From NCBI RefSeq assembly GCF_038443385.1, contig NZ_CP151726.1, positions 7,316,001 through 7,380,000 of the forward strand: 64,000 nt of DNA, given 5' to 3'. Below the pieces are notes generated by a model that worked only from the letters and a program-made list of their open reading frames with translations, did no database searches and was not told the origin of the DNA. The DNA is from Stieleria varia (lineage in GTDB: Bacteria; Planctomycetota; Planctomycetia; Pirellulales; Pirellulaceae). This document shows, in pieces, positions 35,211 to 44,310 of this stretch (position 1 is the first letter of the stretch; each line of letters begins with the position of its first letter). Position numbers and translations under genes: made by a program.

Positions 35211-35981
35211 ATGTCTTCACCCTCAGACGCCAAATCCAATGCCAGCTCAGAACTCCGCTACAAACGTGTTGTCCTGAAACTCAGCGGAGAGAGCTTGGCT
35301 GATGCCGGCGGCCGCGGGCTCAGCAGCCAAGAAATGGGCGACATTGCTCGCCAAATCAAACTGGCGCACGAATCCGGATGCCAAATCGCGATCGTCATCG
35401 GCGGCGGCAACATTCTCCGTGGGGCAAGTTTCTCTGGCAGCAATGCCTTGGTCCAAGAAGCGACTGCGCACTACATGGGGATGTTGGCCACCGTCATCAA
35501 TTCCCTGGCCATGCAAGACTCGCTGGAGACGCTCGGGCTGTCCACTCGCGTGATGTCCGCCGTCCCGATGGAAAAGATCGCGGAGACCTTCATCCGTCGC
35601 CGAGCCCTGCGTCATCTCAACAAAGGGCGGATCGTGATCTTGGCCGCCGGGATCGGCAATCCGTTCGTCACGACCGACACCGCAGCCGCTCAGCGAGCCC
35701 TGGAACTGGACGCCGACGTCGTCCTGAAAGCCACCCGCGTGGACGGGGTCTATAGCGATGATCCCGAAAAGAACCCACATGCCGTGCTCTATGAAACACT
35801 GACGTACGATCAAGTCACCGAGAAGAAACTGCGGGTGATGGACGCAACCGCCATCGCGTTGTGCCAAGAACACGGCAAGCCGATCGTGGTGTTCAACTTC
35901 AAGCGAGACGGAACGATCGTGAAAGCCGTTTCCGGCGAAAATGTGGGGACATGCATCAGCGCCGAAGCATCACCCCAATAA
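35211..35981 (+). CDS. pyrH: UMP kinase
   Basis: This 256-residue enzyme of the amino acid kinase fold phosphorylates UMP to UDP. It has [15 protein letters not shown] and [19 protein letters not shown] for phosphate binding, then [19 protein letters not shown], a nucleotide segment [20 protein letters not shown], and the ATP-binding part [20 protein letters not shown]. The first 15 residues are a polar extension before the core. It is the third gene of the classic rpsB-tsf-pyrH-frr order, but a terminator separates it from tsf, so it probably has its own promoter in the preceding 54 nt. frr follows after 63 nt. Confidence 0.96.
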   Translation: MSSPSDAKSNASSELRYKRVVLKLSGESLADAGGRGLSSQEMGDIARQIKLAHESGCQIAIVIGGGNILRGASFSGSNALVQEATAHYMGMLATVINSLAMQDSLETLGLSTRVMSAVPMEKIAETFIRRRALRHLNKGRIVILAAGIGNPFVTTDTAAAQRALELDADVVLKATRVDGVYSDDPEKNPHAVLYETLTYDQVTEKKLRVMDATAIALCQEHGKPIVVFNFKRDGTIVKAVSGENVGTCISAEASPQ

Positions 35982-36044
35982 TTTACGATAAACTACATGG
36001 CGTAAACCGCTTAACCCATTCCTGAACCTCGACCCCAAGGATGC

Positions 36045-36611
36045 ATGAACATGTCGGCCGAAGAAACATTGATGGATGCGGAAGAACGCATGGAAAAGGC
36101 GATCTCCGTTTTGGGAAACCAGCTTTCGGGCATTCGCACCGGACGGGCCACCCCCGGCTTGGTCGATTCACTGAAAGTCGAAGCGTATGGTTCGACCACG
36201 CCGTTGAAACAAGTCGCATCGATCGGGACCCCCGAGCCGCAACAGATCGTCATTCGCCCCTACGACGCCGGGACGATCAAGGATATCGAGAAAGCCATCG
36301 TGGCAAGCGACTTGGGTCTGAATCCGCAAAACGACGGCCGCATCATTCGACTCAACGTCCCGCCGCTGTCGACCGACGTCCGAAAGAAAATGGTGTCGCG
36401 GATCAAAGACTTGGTGGAAGACGCCAAGATCTCGATTCGAAACATCCGTCGCGATGCCAACAAGCACGCCGATCAGCTCGAAAAAGACAAGGAGCTGTCC
36501 GAAGACGATCGCGATAAATTGAAGGACGAAGTCCAAGAGTTGACCAAGAAATACGAAGCACAAGCATCGGAGATGGCCAAGGCTCGCGAAGCCGAAGTCA
36601 TGGACAACTAG
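36045..36611 (+). CDS. frr: Ribosome recycling factor
   Basis: This is a 188-residue protein that splits post-termination ribosomes together with EF-G. The long three-helix bundle is seen in MEKAISVLGNQLSGIRTGRA and in KEDDRDKLKDEVQELTKKYE-like C-terminal sequence (SEDDRDKLKDEVQELTKKYE). The beta domain has SLKVEAYGSTTPLKQVASIG and QQIVIRPYDAGTIKDIEKAI. ATG 36045 and ATG 36051 are both possible starts. It is the last gene of the cluster; a strong hairpin lies about 40 nt after the stop. Confidence 0.96.
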   Translation: MNMSAEETLMDAEERMEKAISVLGNQLSGIRTGRATPGLVDSLKVEAYGSTTPLKQVASIGTPEPQQIVIRPYDAGTIKDIEKAIVASDLGLNPQNDGRIIRLNVPPLSTDVRKKMVSRIKDLVEDAKISIRNIRRDANKHADQLEKDKELSEDDRDKLKDEVQELTKKYEAQASEMAKAREAEVMDN

Positions 36612-36651
36612 TGTTGCGATTTTGAATTGACCTTGATTGGAAAGGATGCAA

Positions 36652-36720
36652 ATACCAGCACGACGCGCAAGCGAGTGAACAAGACGCCGTAAATCACTCG
36701 CTTGCGCTTCGTGCTGGTAT
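36652..36720. terminator. Long hairpin after frr
   Basis: Arms of 27 bp at 36652-36678 and 36694-36720 pair with one mismatch around a 15-nt loop. No T tract follows the right arm, so it may be a dispersed repeat or RNA-stabilising structure as well as, or instead of, a terminator. Confidence 0.7.
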
Positions 36721-36843
36721 CAAAGCTCAACTCGCGATCTTCGCACTAGGCTCAGAACGGGCTGTTGATGGAATTGATCTTCAACAAGCCCCCCCGCGCC
36801 AAACCGTCCGGCGCTCACCGGTGATCCATAGGTTTCCACCAGC

Positions 36844-38619
36844 ATGCCCCAATCGCTCCACTGCCCACAGTGCAACGCCAATGTCACCGTGGGCCCTCAG
36901 CACAGCGGCCAACGTGTCGCCTGCCCGCGATGCGGCAAACAGTTTGTCGCGCCCGGCAGCCTCGCCCCGTCGACCAGAGCGGGCGACGACGAAGACGATT
37001 GGCTGACGCTGGACGACCCGAAACCTCCTGCACCGCTGACATCCCCCTCGCGCTCGTCCGCGTCGGGACCCTCCCCCTCAGGGCCCATCGACGGCGGCGC
37101 GACGTCAGACGATGTCCACACGCTGTCCGATGACGATTTATTGGACGACGATCTGCCTGATGACGATGCCCCGCTGACCCTGCAGCCGGTCTCGCCGGGC
37201 GGTCCAAGCGGATCGGGCAAGCCGCCGACTTCGAACGCCGGCTTCTCTGAGGGTGACCTTGCTGCCCTCGGATCGCTGGGAATGCTGGATGATGATTTCT
37301 TGCAATCCACCGACACCGTCCCCTCGCCGACTCTGGGCACAAACCTGCCGGGCATCAACGAGGCGTCATCGAACTTTCCCTCGTTCGACACGTCGCAGAT
37401 AGATGGTTCTGCCAGCGGATCGGGCGATGGTTCCAGCGACGATGACTTGTTCGGTGATTTGCCACCCGTCCAAGTGCCATCAACGGCTGGCAACAACGCC
37501 GGTTCTGCTGCCGTTGCGATGGACCCCAATCAAGAGTTCCGTCTGAAGTGTCCGATCTGCGGATCTTTGATGTATGCCAAAGCGCGGCAAGCGGGCAAAC
37601 AGATCAAATGCGGCGATTGCCACAGCTTGGTTAAAGTTCCGCAGCCGCCCAAGGTCAAACCGGTGCAGTCCGTACCCTCGCCCGATGAAGGATACTCGTT
37701 CGCCTTGCAGGCTCCGGCCACGGAAAACAAGCCGACGGATCCGTACCAAAAAAACGCCAACGAGCTGCTCGCGCAAGCCGCTGCGGAACGGGACAAGGAA
37801 ACGAAGCCGAAGCAGAGTTTGGACATGGACGTTCCGAGCGTCGGACGTTGGTTGGCGGGCGTCTTCGGCATCTTCAAGGATTCCGGTGTGATCCTGCACT
37901 GGATCATCCTGTCCTCCCTGCTCGCCGGACCGGCGGCGTTTGCGTATGCCCAAGAATCCACTCCACTGTACCTTGGTGTGATGATCTGGTCGGTCCTGTT
38001 TGGTGTCCTGGTGATCTCTTGCGGTTTTGCGATCATGCAAGCGGTCGCAAACCAACTGGAATCGGTGACGGATTGGCCAACGATGGATCCGCCGGCCTGG
38101 TTCGAGCAACTGATGGTGGTCGTGATGGCAACCGCAATGGCTGCCGCGCCACCGTTCGTCGTGTGCAAGCTGTTTGGTGCCCCGCCGATGATTTCACTCG
38201 GGTTTACCATGTTCTGCGTCTACATCGCGTTTCCGTTTTTGATCCTGTCGATGTTGGACATGCAGAGCATCTTTACACCGTTCTCGCCCGAGGTGGCACG
38301 CAGCGCAACCCAATGCAGCGAAGCCTGGGGAGGACTTTACTTTTCCTCTGCGATGTTGTTCGGCGGCGTTTTCTTTTTTGCCCTCTTTGCCGCCACGTCC
38401 ACTGGCGGACTCGTCGCAACGATCTTCCTCGGCGTCGCAGCGATCTTTGTGTACTTTTCCATGATCGGGCGTCTGGCCTACGCGATTGGTCAAGCCGTCA
38501 ACGGGCCGACCGACAGTAGCTACGACCGAGACGAGAAGCTGCCTCCGCAAAACGGCCAACCAGCCAATTCCGGTGCGAAAACAGGCACCAGCACGGATGC
38601 CACGCCGAAGCAACGCTGA
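36844..38619 (+). CDS. Zinc-finger (MJ0042-like) multi-pass membrane protein
   Basis: This is a 591-residue protein. The N-terminus LHCPQCNANVTVGPQHSGQR with VACPRCGKQF is a CxxC-CxxC finger of the MJ0042 type. A second finger, LKCPICGSLMYAKARQAGKQ with IKCGDCHSLV, lies near residue 235. Between them is an acidic, Ser/Asp/Pro-rich linker. The C-terminal 260 residues hold about six hydrophobic segments (for example VILHWIILSSLLAGPAAFAY and GLVATIFLGVAAIFVYFSMI), so it is an inner-membrane protein with its fingers in the cytoplasm. Proteins of this design are common in planctomycetes; the function is unknown. Its stop overlaps the ATG of the next gene. Confidence 0.8.
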   Translation: MPQSLHCPQCNANVTVGPQHSGQRVACPRCGKQFVAPGSLAPSTRAGDDEDDWLTLDDPKPPAPLTSPSRSSASGPSPSGPIDGGATSDDVHTLSDDDLLDDDLPDDDAPLTLQPVSPGGPSGSGKPPTSNAGFSEGDLAALGSLGMLDDDFLQSTDTVPSPTLGTNLPGINEASSNFPSFDTSQIDGSASGSGDGSSDDDLFGDLPPVQVPSTAGNNAGSAAVAMDPNQEFRLKCPICGSLMYAKARQAGKQIKCGDCHSLVKVPQPPKVKPVQSVPSPDEGYSFALQAPATENKPTDPYQKNANELLAQAAAERDKETKPKQSLDMDVPSVGRWLAGVFGIFKDSGVILHWIILSSLLAGPAAFAYAQESTPLYLGVMIWSVLFGVLVISCGFAIMQAVANQLESVTDWPTMDPPAWFEQLMVVVMATAMAAAPPFVVCKLFGAPPMISLGFTMFCVYIAFPFLILSMLDMQSIFTPFSPEVARSATQCSEAWGGLYFSSAMLFGGVFFFALFAATSTGGLVATIFLGVAAIFVYFSMIGRLAYAIGQAVNGPTDSSYDRDEKLPPQNGQPANSGAKTGTSTDATPKQR

Positions 38620-40049
38620 TGCCTCCGGATCCGATTCTCACTCATGCGTACGATCCCGAGCGGTTTCGCGCGTCCGCACATCAACTGGTGGATCTGTTGG
38701 CCGACGAACTGGCCGCCAATCTGTCCGCGACGCAATCTCAATCGCTGCCTTGGCAGACACCGCAGCAGAGCGAAGCGTTCTGGCGAGATTTGGCGACCCA
38801 AGCACCGTCGATCATGGACATCGCTCGCACTGTTCTGCAACGCAGTGTCCGCATCAGCGACCCTCGTTTCATCGGACACCAGATCTGCACTCCGATTCCC
38901 GACGCGATCCTCGCCGGATTCCTAACGGACTTCGTCAACAACGGTTCCGGTGTCTATGAAATGGGCATGGCTGGAGTCGCGATGGAACGCTGGATCATGG
39001 ATCAAGTCGCTCAGCGATTGGACTTGCCGGAGACAGCCGCCGGTGTGATGACATCGGGAGGCACCTTGGGCAATCTGACGGCTTTGCTGTGTGCCCGCAG
39101 CGTCAAGAGTCCGACCGATGTTTGGAAATCCGGTACCAGCGGCCAACTGGCCATCATGGTTTCCGAGCAATCGCACTATTGCGTGAGGCGTGCGGCGGGC
39201 ATCATGGGCTGGGGGGAATCAGGCATCATCACAGTGCCCTGCAACGACCGATTCAGCATGTCTACGGATCAATTGCCCGAGCTGTATCAGCAAGCCACCG
39301 GTCGTGGCATCACAGTCATCGGCGTGGTCGGCAGCGCATGCGGAACCTCCACGGGCGCATTTGATGACTTGAACGCGATCGCCTCGTTTTGCCGCCATCA
39401 TGACTTGTGGTTTCACGTGGACGGTGCCCACGGCGCTGCGCTCGCGTTCTCGGACGTGCACAAAGGAAAGCTGGCGGGGATCGAACACGCCGACAGTGTT
39501 GTCATCGACTTTCACAAAATGCTGATGACCCCCGTGCTGGCCTCCGCAGTGTTGTTCCGTCGCGGGCTGGATGGTTTTCGTACTTTTTGCCAGCAGGCGG
39601 ATTACTTGTTCGCCGAGTCGAATGACGCCAACTGGGACGATCTGGCACAGAGAACGTTTGAATGCACCAAAACAATGATGGCGGTCAAGTTCTACACGGT
39701 GCTGGCCGGTGGCGGCCCTGGCTTGCTGGCCGCCAACGTCGACCGACTGATGGCCATGACCGGCGAGTTGGTCCGCGAGATCCAGCGACGCCCCGCCTTT
39801 GAACTGGCGGTCCAGCCGCAATGCAACATCGTCTGCTTTCGGCATCGACATCGTTCGGCAATCGACCTGAATGACTGGAACAACCGACTGCGTCAGCGGA
39901 TCATCCATCGCGGCGAGTACTACCTCGTCCAGACCAAACTGCATGGCCAAACATGGCTACGATGCACCGTCACCAATCCGATGACGGGTCCGAAAGAATT
40001 TGTGGGCATGCTGGACCAGATCGAACAGATCGCCACGCAAATCGACTAG
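38619..40049 (+). CDS. PLP-dependent group II decarboxylase-like protein
   Basis: This is a 476-residue fold-type I PLP enzyme of the aromatic-L-amino-acid/glutamate/diaminobutyrate decarboxylase family. It has MTSGGTLGNLTALLCAR for phosphate binding, VSEQSHYCVRRAAGIMG with the His that stacks on PLP, GTSTGAFDDL, LWFHVDGAHGAALAFS with the Asp that pairs with the pyridine nitrogen, and VIDFHKMLMTPVLASAVLFR with the Schiff-base Lys300. The substrate could be 2,4-diaminobutyrate, glutamate, cysteine sulfinate or an aromatic amino acid. ATG 38619 overlaps the preceding stop (TGATG), suggesting translational coupling to the zinc-finger membrane protein. Confidence 0.85.
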   Translation: MPPDPILTHAYDPERFRASAHQLVDLLADELAANLSATQSQSLPWQTPQQSEAFWRDLATQAPSIMDIARTVLQRSVRISDPRFIGHQICTPIPDAILAGFLTDFVNNGSGVYEMGMAGVAMERWIMDQVAQRLDLPETAAGVMTSGGTLGNLTALLCARSVKSPTDVWKSGTSGQLAIMVSEQSHYCVRRAAGIMGWGESGIITVPCNDRFSMSTDQLPELYQQATGRGITVIGVVGSACGTSTGAFDDLNAIASFCRHHDLWFHVDGAHGAALAFSDVHKGKLAGIEHADSVVIDFHKMLMTPVLASAVLFRRGLDGFRTFCQQADYLFAESNDANWDDLAQRTFECTKTMMAVKFYTVLAGGGPGLLAANVDRLMAMTGELVREIQRRPAFELAVQPQCNIVCFRHRHRSAIDLNDWNNRLRQRIIHRGEYYLVQTKLHGQTWLRCTVTNPMTGPKEFVGMLDQIEQIATQID

Positions 40050-40180
40050 GCTCTTGAGTTCTGAGTGAGAGTGGAACTCAGGAAAAGATGGGATGAGAGT
40101 TGGGGCGTCAGACGGGTGCAGTCAGGAATTCTGGCGAATCCCATTACGGCAAGAAATGAATCAATGAGTAAAGCCCACCG

Positions 40181-41101
40181 ATGCAACATGAACGACTCAG
40201 CGGCTTGATTGCCGCCACCTACACACCTTTGAAGACAAATGGCGATTTGAATCTGGATCAAATCCCTCCGCTGGTCGATCACTTGCTCGGCAGCGGTGTG
40301 ACCGGCATGTATGTCTGTGGCAGCACAGGCGAAGGCATGTCGTTGTCGACCGGTGAACGAAAACAGGTCACCGGTGCGTTCATGCAGGCCGTCAATCGAC
40401 GCGTTCCAGTAATCGTGCAAGTCGGCCACAACAGTCTTGCCGACGCACGTGACTTGGCCCAACACGCTGCCGAAGTCGGTGCGGATGCCGTCTCGGCGAC
40501 TTGCCCGTCTTACTTCAAGGTGTCCGACGTTCCCACGTTGGTGGATTGCATGGCCGACTTGGCCTCTGCGGCGCCCGACACGCCGTTCTACTACTACCAC
40601 ATTCCATCCCTGACCGGGTCGTCGCTCGACATTGTTGATTTCATGCGTCGTGGGGGCGATCGGATCGGAAACATGGTCGGCCTGAAGTACACCGATACAA
40701 AGCTGCATGAGTTTCTGGAATGTTTGACGATCGATGACGGGCGTTTTGACATCGTTTGGGGATGTGACGAAATGCTGCTCGGTGCGTTGGCCACGGGTGC
40801 AAATGCGGCAATCGGCAGCACGTACAACATCGCGGCGCCGTTGTATCGTCAGATCATCGACGCGTTCACGCGTGGTGACATGAATGCCGCGCGCCAACAC
40901 CAGCTGCGCAGCGTTCAGATGATTCGCACCATCTATCAGTTTCCTTTTCACCCGGCGATGAAGGAAGTCTTGGGGATGCTGGGGATTGAATGTGGTCCGT
41001 GTCGGTTGCCGCAAAAGCGACTTTCACCAGGCGACACCAACCGGCTGATGGAAGACTTACAAGCCATTGATTTCTTTTCCATCAATGGCGTCGTTCTCTA
41101 G
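40181..41101 (+). CDS. nanA: N-acetylneuraminate lyase-like class I aldolase
   Basis: This is a 306-residue TIM-barrel aldolase of the DHDPS/NAL family. It has GMYVCGSTGEGMSLSTGERK with the family signature, VPVIVQVGHNS, FYYYHIPSLTGSSLDIVDFM with the catalytic Tyr, and MVGLKYTDTKLHEF with the Schiff-base Lys169. YYYHIPS and the LKYTD form are closer to sialic acid lyases than to dihydrodipicolinate synthase. It should split N-acetylneuraminate into N-acetylmannosamine and pyruvate. The next gene, 24 nt downstream, is a fused sialic acid mutarotase and sodium symporter, which strongly supports the assignment. Confidence 0.9.
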   Translation: MQHERLSGLIAATYTPLKTNGDLNLDQIPPLVDHLLGSGVTGMYVCGSTGEGMSLSTGERKQVTGAFMQAVNRRVPVIVQVGHNSLADARDLAQHAAEVGADAVSATCPSYFKVSDVPTLVDCMADLASAAPDTPFYYYHIPSLTGSSLDIVDFMRRGGDRIGNMVGLKYTDTKLHEFLECLTIDDGRFDIVWGCDEMLLGALATGANAAIGSTYNIAAPLYRQIIDAFTRGDMNAARQHQLRSVQMIRTIYQFPFHPAMKEVLGMLGIECGPCRLPQKRLSPGDTNRLMEDLQAIDFFSINGVVL

Positions 41102-41125
41102 ATCTCGCAAACGGCAGACCGTGTC

Positions 41126-43756
41126 ATGACCCAAGCGACCCTCTCGCCCCAAGCGACCCGCGCCGGCGCGCTAAGCGTCATCGTGCTCAGCGTCATCGTG
41201 CTCCTGTGCAATTTCGTCTCCCCAGTTCGGGCAGAAACTCCGCTGGCCAAGTCCTTGGCATGGGGTGAGTTGCCCACGCTGCCGGATTCGATCGGCGTTG
41301 CAGGTCCGTTTGCCGGTGTGCACAACGACGCTTTGATCGTCGCGGGAGGCGCAAATTTTCCCGCGCCGACTTGGGAAAGCGATAAGGTTTGGCATGACCG
41401 AATCGATGTGCTCGTTCGACAAGGAGACGAGTTCGTCTGGAAACCCGGCGGGCAGTTGGAACGGCCCACGGCGTACGGCGCGTCCGTTTCCACCGCCGAC
41501 GGTGTGCTGTGCATCGGCGGCAACGATGCCGACCGAGCGTTTGACGATGTGTTCTTGTTGCAGTGGAATCCGCAGACAGAATCCGTGACGACGGTTCTCT
41601 TTCCATCGCTCCCCACACCCTGCGCTTTTGCCAGCGCAACTCGCGTGGGATCGGTCGTCTATGTCGCCGGTGGCCAGAGCAGCAATCAGCCTGATTCATG
41701 CATGAACAATTTCTGGTCATTGGATCTATCTCAACGCGGTAATACTGACGCCTTTCAGTGGCGAGTGCAGACACCTTGGCCGGGCAAGTCGCGGGCATTC
41801 AATTTGACCGTTGCCCAGCACAACGGCTACACCGACTGCGTCTACGTGATTAGCGGCAGACGCCCCGATGGTGATCGGACGGAGTTTCTAACAGATTGCT
41901 GGGAATTCAATCCGAACACGGGGGCCTGGAGAGCACGATCAGACACGCCACGCTGCGTCATGGCGGGCACGAGCGTGGCGGTCGGCCAGAGTCATGCCCT
42001 CGTGCTCGGCGGCGATGATGGATCGTTGTTTGGCGCTGAGTTGCGAGACCAGCATCCTGGCTTTCCCAGAGAAGCGTTAGCCTATCACACGATCACTGAT
42101 CGGTGGGCATCGGCAGGCGAGATGCCGGCCAATCACGTCACCACGGTGGCGGTCAAGTTTGCCGGTCGGATCGTTATCCCGAGCGGAGAAATTCGACCAC
42201 GTGTACGTTCACCAAGATTGTTGACGTTGATCATTCAAGATCACCAACATGGTTTTGGCGTGATCAATTACGGTGTGCTATTCGGATACTTGGCCGCGAT
42301 GGTTGGCATCGGTGTGTATTTCACCAAACGCAATCGGAACACCGACGACTATTTTCGCGGCGGCAAACGGATCCCGTGGTGGGCTGCCGGATGCAGCATC
42401 TTTGCCACCATGCTGAGCTCACTGACCTTCACTGGGATCCCGTCCAAATCGTTCGCTCAGGATTGGGTTTACTCAATCGGGAACTTCACGATCCCCGTGG
42501 TCGCGATCGTTGCGGTGTATGTTGCCCTGCCGTTTTTTCGACGCATTGATGTGACCAGCGCCTACGAATACTTGGAACTGCGTTTCAACCGATCGGTCCG
42601 ATGGTTTGGCAGCGCGAGCTTCGTCCTGTTTCATCTCTTTCGCATGGCGGTCGTCATGTCGCTCACCGGACTCGCTCTGGCCGTGGCCACACCGCTGACG
42701 CCCGTGCAGTCGGTCTTGTTGATGGGAGTGCTCAGCATCGTGTACTGCACGTTGGGTGGAATCGAAGCCGTGATTTGGACCGACACGGTGCAAACGTTTG
42801 TGCTGCTGGGCGGCGCAGTTTTGGCGGCAGCCCTGTTGATCAATGGAACCGATGGAGGATTGACCGGTTGGATCCAATCGGGCTCATCGGGAGACAAGTT
42901 CAACATCGCCAACTGGCATGTCGATCCACGAAGTGCTCAGTTGGCGTTGTGGGTCGTGGTCGTCGGCGCGATCGGCCAAAACATTTCATCCTACACGTCC
43001 GATCAAGCCGTCGTGCAGCGTTACATGACCACCGCCGATCAACGGCTGGCGGCACGATCGATCTGGCTCAATGCGTTCTTGGCGATTCCTGCAACTATCC
43101 TGTTCTTCGGTATCGGCACCGGCCTTTACGCGTTTTATCAATCGCATCCCGAGCGTCTTGATCCGGGAATCACGACCGATCAAATCTTTCCCCTGTTCAT
43201 TGCGACGGAGATGCCGATCGGCATCGCGGGCTTGATCGTCGCTGGGATTTTTTCGGCGGCGCAGTCGACCGTTTCGACCAGCATGAACTCGACCGCAACG
43301 ACGGTGGTCACCGACTTTCTGGAACCGCTGGAGTGGTTCAAATCGGATCGCGGCTATTTGATCGCCGCTCGTGTGCTGACCGTCATGATTGGCGTCTTGG
43401 GAACATTGCTGGGGTTGGTTTTTGTCGACCCGAGCATCAAATCGCTATTTGATACCTTCATCCAAGTGATCGGCATGTTCATGGGCGTCCTGGGCGGACT
43501 GTTTGTTTTGGGCGCGTTGACTCGACGCGGCAACGCAGCGGGGGCGTTGATTGGTGCGATCACAGGTGCGACCTCGATGATCGCACTGTGGCATTTTCAA
43601 ATCGTCAACGGTTATCTGTTCACCAGTTGCGGCATCACCATCTGTGTGGTCGTCGGCTATCTCGTCAGCCTGCTGACGAGACCGCCGCAACAAAGCCTCG
43701 ACGGGCTCACCGTGTATGACAACGCTGTGAAGCATTCTGACAGTCCAGAATACTAG
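41126..43756 (+). CDS. Fused Kelch mutarotase (NanM-like) and sodium:solute symporter
   Basis: This is an 876-residue protein. Residues 1-36 are hydrophobic ([20 protein letters not shown]) and act as a signal or first membrane segment. Residues about 45-370 are a Kelch beta-propeller with repeated GG motifs ([48 protein letters not shown]), matching sialic acid mutarotase (NanM/YjhT). From about residue 385 it is a sodium:solute symporter with some 12 hydrophobic segments, beginning [20 protein letters not shown] and including [20 protein letters not shown]. One polypeptide thus combines outer-face mutarotation with uptake, and the lyase gene precedes it by 24 nt. The propeller should be periplasmic. 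Confidence 0.9.
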   Translation: MTQATLSPQATRAGALSVIVLSVIVLLCNFVSPVRAETPLAKSLAWGELPTLPDSIGVAGPFAGVHNDALIVAGGANFPAPTWESDKVWHDRIDVLVRQGDEFVWKPGGQLERPTAYGASVSTADGVLCIGGNDADRAFDDVFLLQWNPQTESVTTVLFPSLPTPCAFASATRVGSVVYVAGGQSSNQPDSCMNNFWSLDLSQRGNTDAFQWRVQTPWPGKSRAFNLTVAQHNGYTDCVYVISGRRPDGDRTEFLTDCWEFNPNTGAWRARSDTPRCVMAGTSVAVGQSHALVLGGDDGSLFGAELRDQHPGFPREALAYHTITDRWASAGEMPANHVTTVAVKFAGRIVIPSGEIRPRVRSPRLLTLIIQDHQHGFGVINYGVLFGYLAAMVGIGVYFTKRNRNTDDYFRGGKRIPWWAAGCSIFATMLSSLTFTGIPSKSFAQDWVYSIGNFTIPVVAIVAVYVALPFFRRIDVTSAYEYLELRFNRSVRWFGSASFVLFHLFRMAVVMSLTGLALAVATPLTPVQSVLLMGVLSIVYCTLGGIEAVIWTDTVQTFVLLGGAVLAAALLINGTDGGLTGWIQSGSSGDKFNIANWHVDPRSAQLALWVVVVGAIGQNISSYTSDQAVVQRYMTTADQRLAARSIWLNAFLAIPATILFFGIGTGLYAFYQSHPERLDPGITTDQIFPLFIATEMPIGIAGLIVAGIFSAAQSTVSTSMNSTATTVVTDFLEPLEWFKSDRGYLIAARVLTVMIGVLGTLLGLVFVDPSIKSLFDTFIQVIGMFMGVLGGLFVLGALTRRGNAAGALIGAITGATSMIALWHFQIVNGYLFTSCGITICVVVGYLVSLLTRPPQQSLDGLTVYDNAVKHSDSPEY

Positions 43757-43774
43757 CACGGTCGTGTCACCAAA

Positions 43775-43871
43775 CGTTCGGTGGTGTCAAACGCCCTGAG
43801 CCGCTGGCCGTCTAGGCCACGGGTTTTACGTACAGAAATAGATGCTCGATGGGGGCAAGACTGGGCTGTTC
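43775..43871 (+). repeat. Dispersed intergenic repeat, family B, copy 3
   Basis: CGTTCGGTGGTGTCAAACGC and GCCACGGGTTTTACGTA, ending GGCAAGACTGGGCTGTTC. It matches the copies at 31649-31770 and 5459-5557 but ends earlier, after the AAGAC segment. Confidence 0.75.
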
Positions 43872-43916
43872 AAAATTTGGGGTTGTACGGGAATTGGCAT
43901 GCGCAACTTTTCTCCC

Positions 43917-44171
43917 TACGCCGAAGGCGTTTAACAGCATAGCCCAGGGTTAAAGCCGTCATTCGCCTTGGCGAATGACGGCTTGAACCCTGGGTACAGA
44001 TAACGTCCCCACCAGTACCTCCCTCCCGCTCCGATTTTGGCGGCGAAGCCGCCAAAATCGGAGCGGGAAGGAGGTGAGAGTCGATCGCATTTTCAACCCA
44101 GGGTGGCGGTCCCACTCGTTACACTCGCGGGAACCTTACCCTGGGCTATGTTGTTAAACGCCTTCGGCGTA
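43917..44171. repeat. Nested hairpin element, 255 nt, with 34-bp terminal inverted repeats
   Basis: The outer arms, 43917-43950 and 44138-44171, are 34 bp with one mismatch (TACGCCGAAGGCGTTTAACA at the left end). Inside lie a hairpin with 25-bp arms (43943-43967 and 43970-43994, one mismatch, two-base loop) and one with 28-bp arms (44017-44044 and 44048-44075, one mismatch, three-base loop). The segment CCCAGGGT at 43943-43950 belongs to both the outer and the first inner stem, so the two pairings compete. No open frame of note is inside. It could be a miniature transposon-like or REP/BIME-like element. Confidence 0.9.
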
Positions 44172-44197
44172 TCTTCCAAAGGGAGGAACAAAACCGC
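44163..44197 (+). repeat. Dispersed repeat, family E, copy 2
   Basis: TTCGGCGTATCTTCCAAAGG and GAGGAACAAAACC match 17766-17800. The copy begins inside the right terminal arm of the nested hairpin element and extends 26 nt beyond it. Confidence 0.65.
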
Positions 44198-44240
44198 CCG
44201 ATTGAAGTTGCATGTCAAGACCAACGTTTTGACGCCCCAG

Positions 44241-44295
44241 GGCAAGACCCGGCCGCCTACGCGTCACGGCTCACGGCGTTTGGTGGTGTCACACG
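44241..44295 (+). repeat. Dispersed intergenic repeat, family B, partial copy 4
   Basis: GCAAGACCCGGCCGCCTACG and GGCGTTTGGTGGTGTCACAC correspond to the right part of family B copies. It ends about 15 nt before the fusA stop codon. Confidence 0.6.
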
Positions 44296-44310
44296 CATGG
44301 CTTTGAAGCG

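Larger units (their letters stand above)
43757..44310. other. Convergent intergenic region, 554 nt, repeat-rich
   Basis: This region separates the symporter gene from the convergent fusA gene. It is filled by family B (43775-43871), the nested hairpin element (43917-44171), the family E tail and a partial family B copy (44241-44295). No gene is supported. Confidence 0.7.

Noticed and set aside
43917..44171. Possible insertion sequence
   Set aside because: There are terminal inverted repeats, but no transposase frame inside and no clear target-site duplication, so it is listed as a repeat element only.
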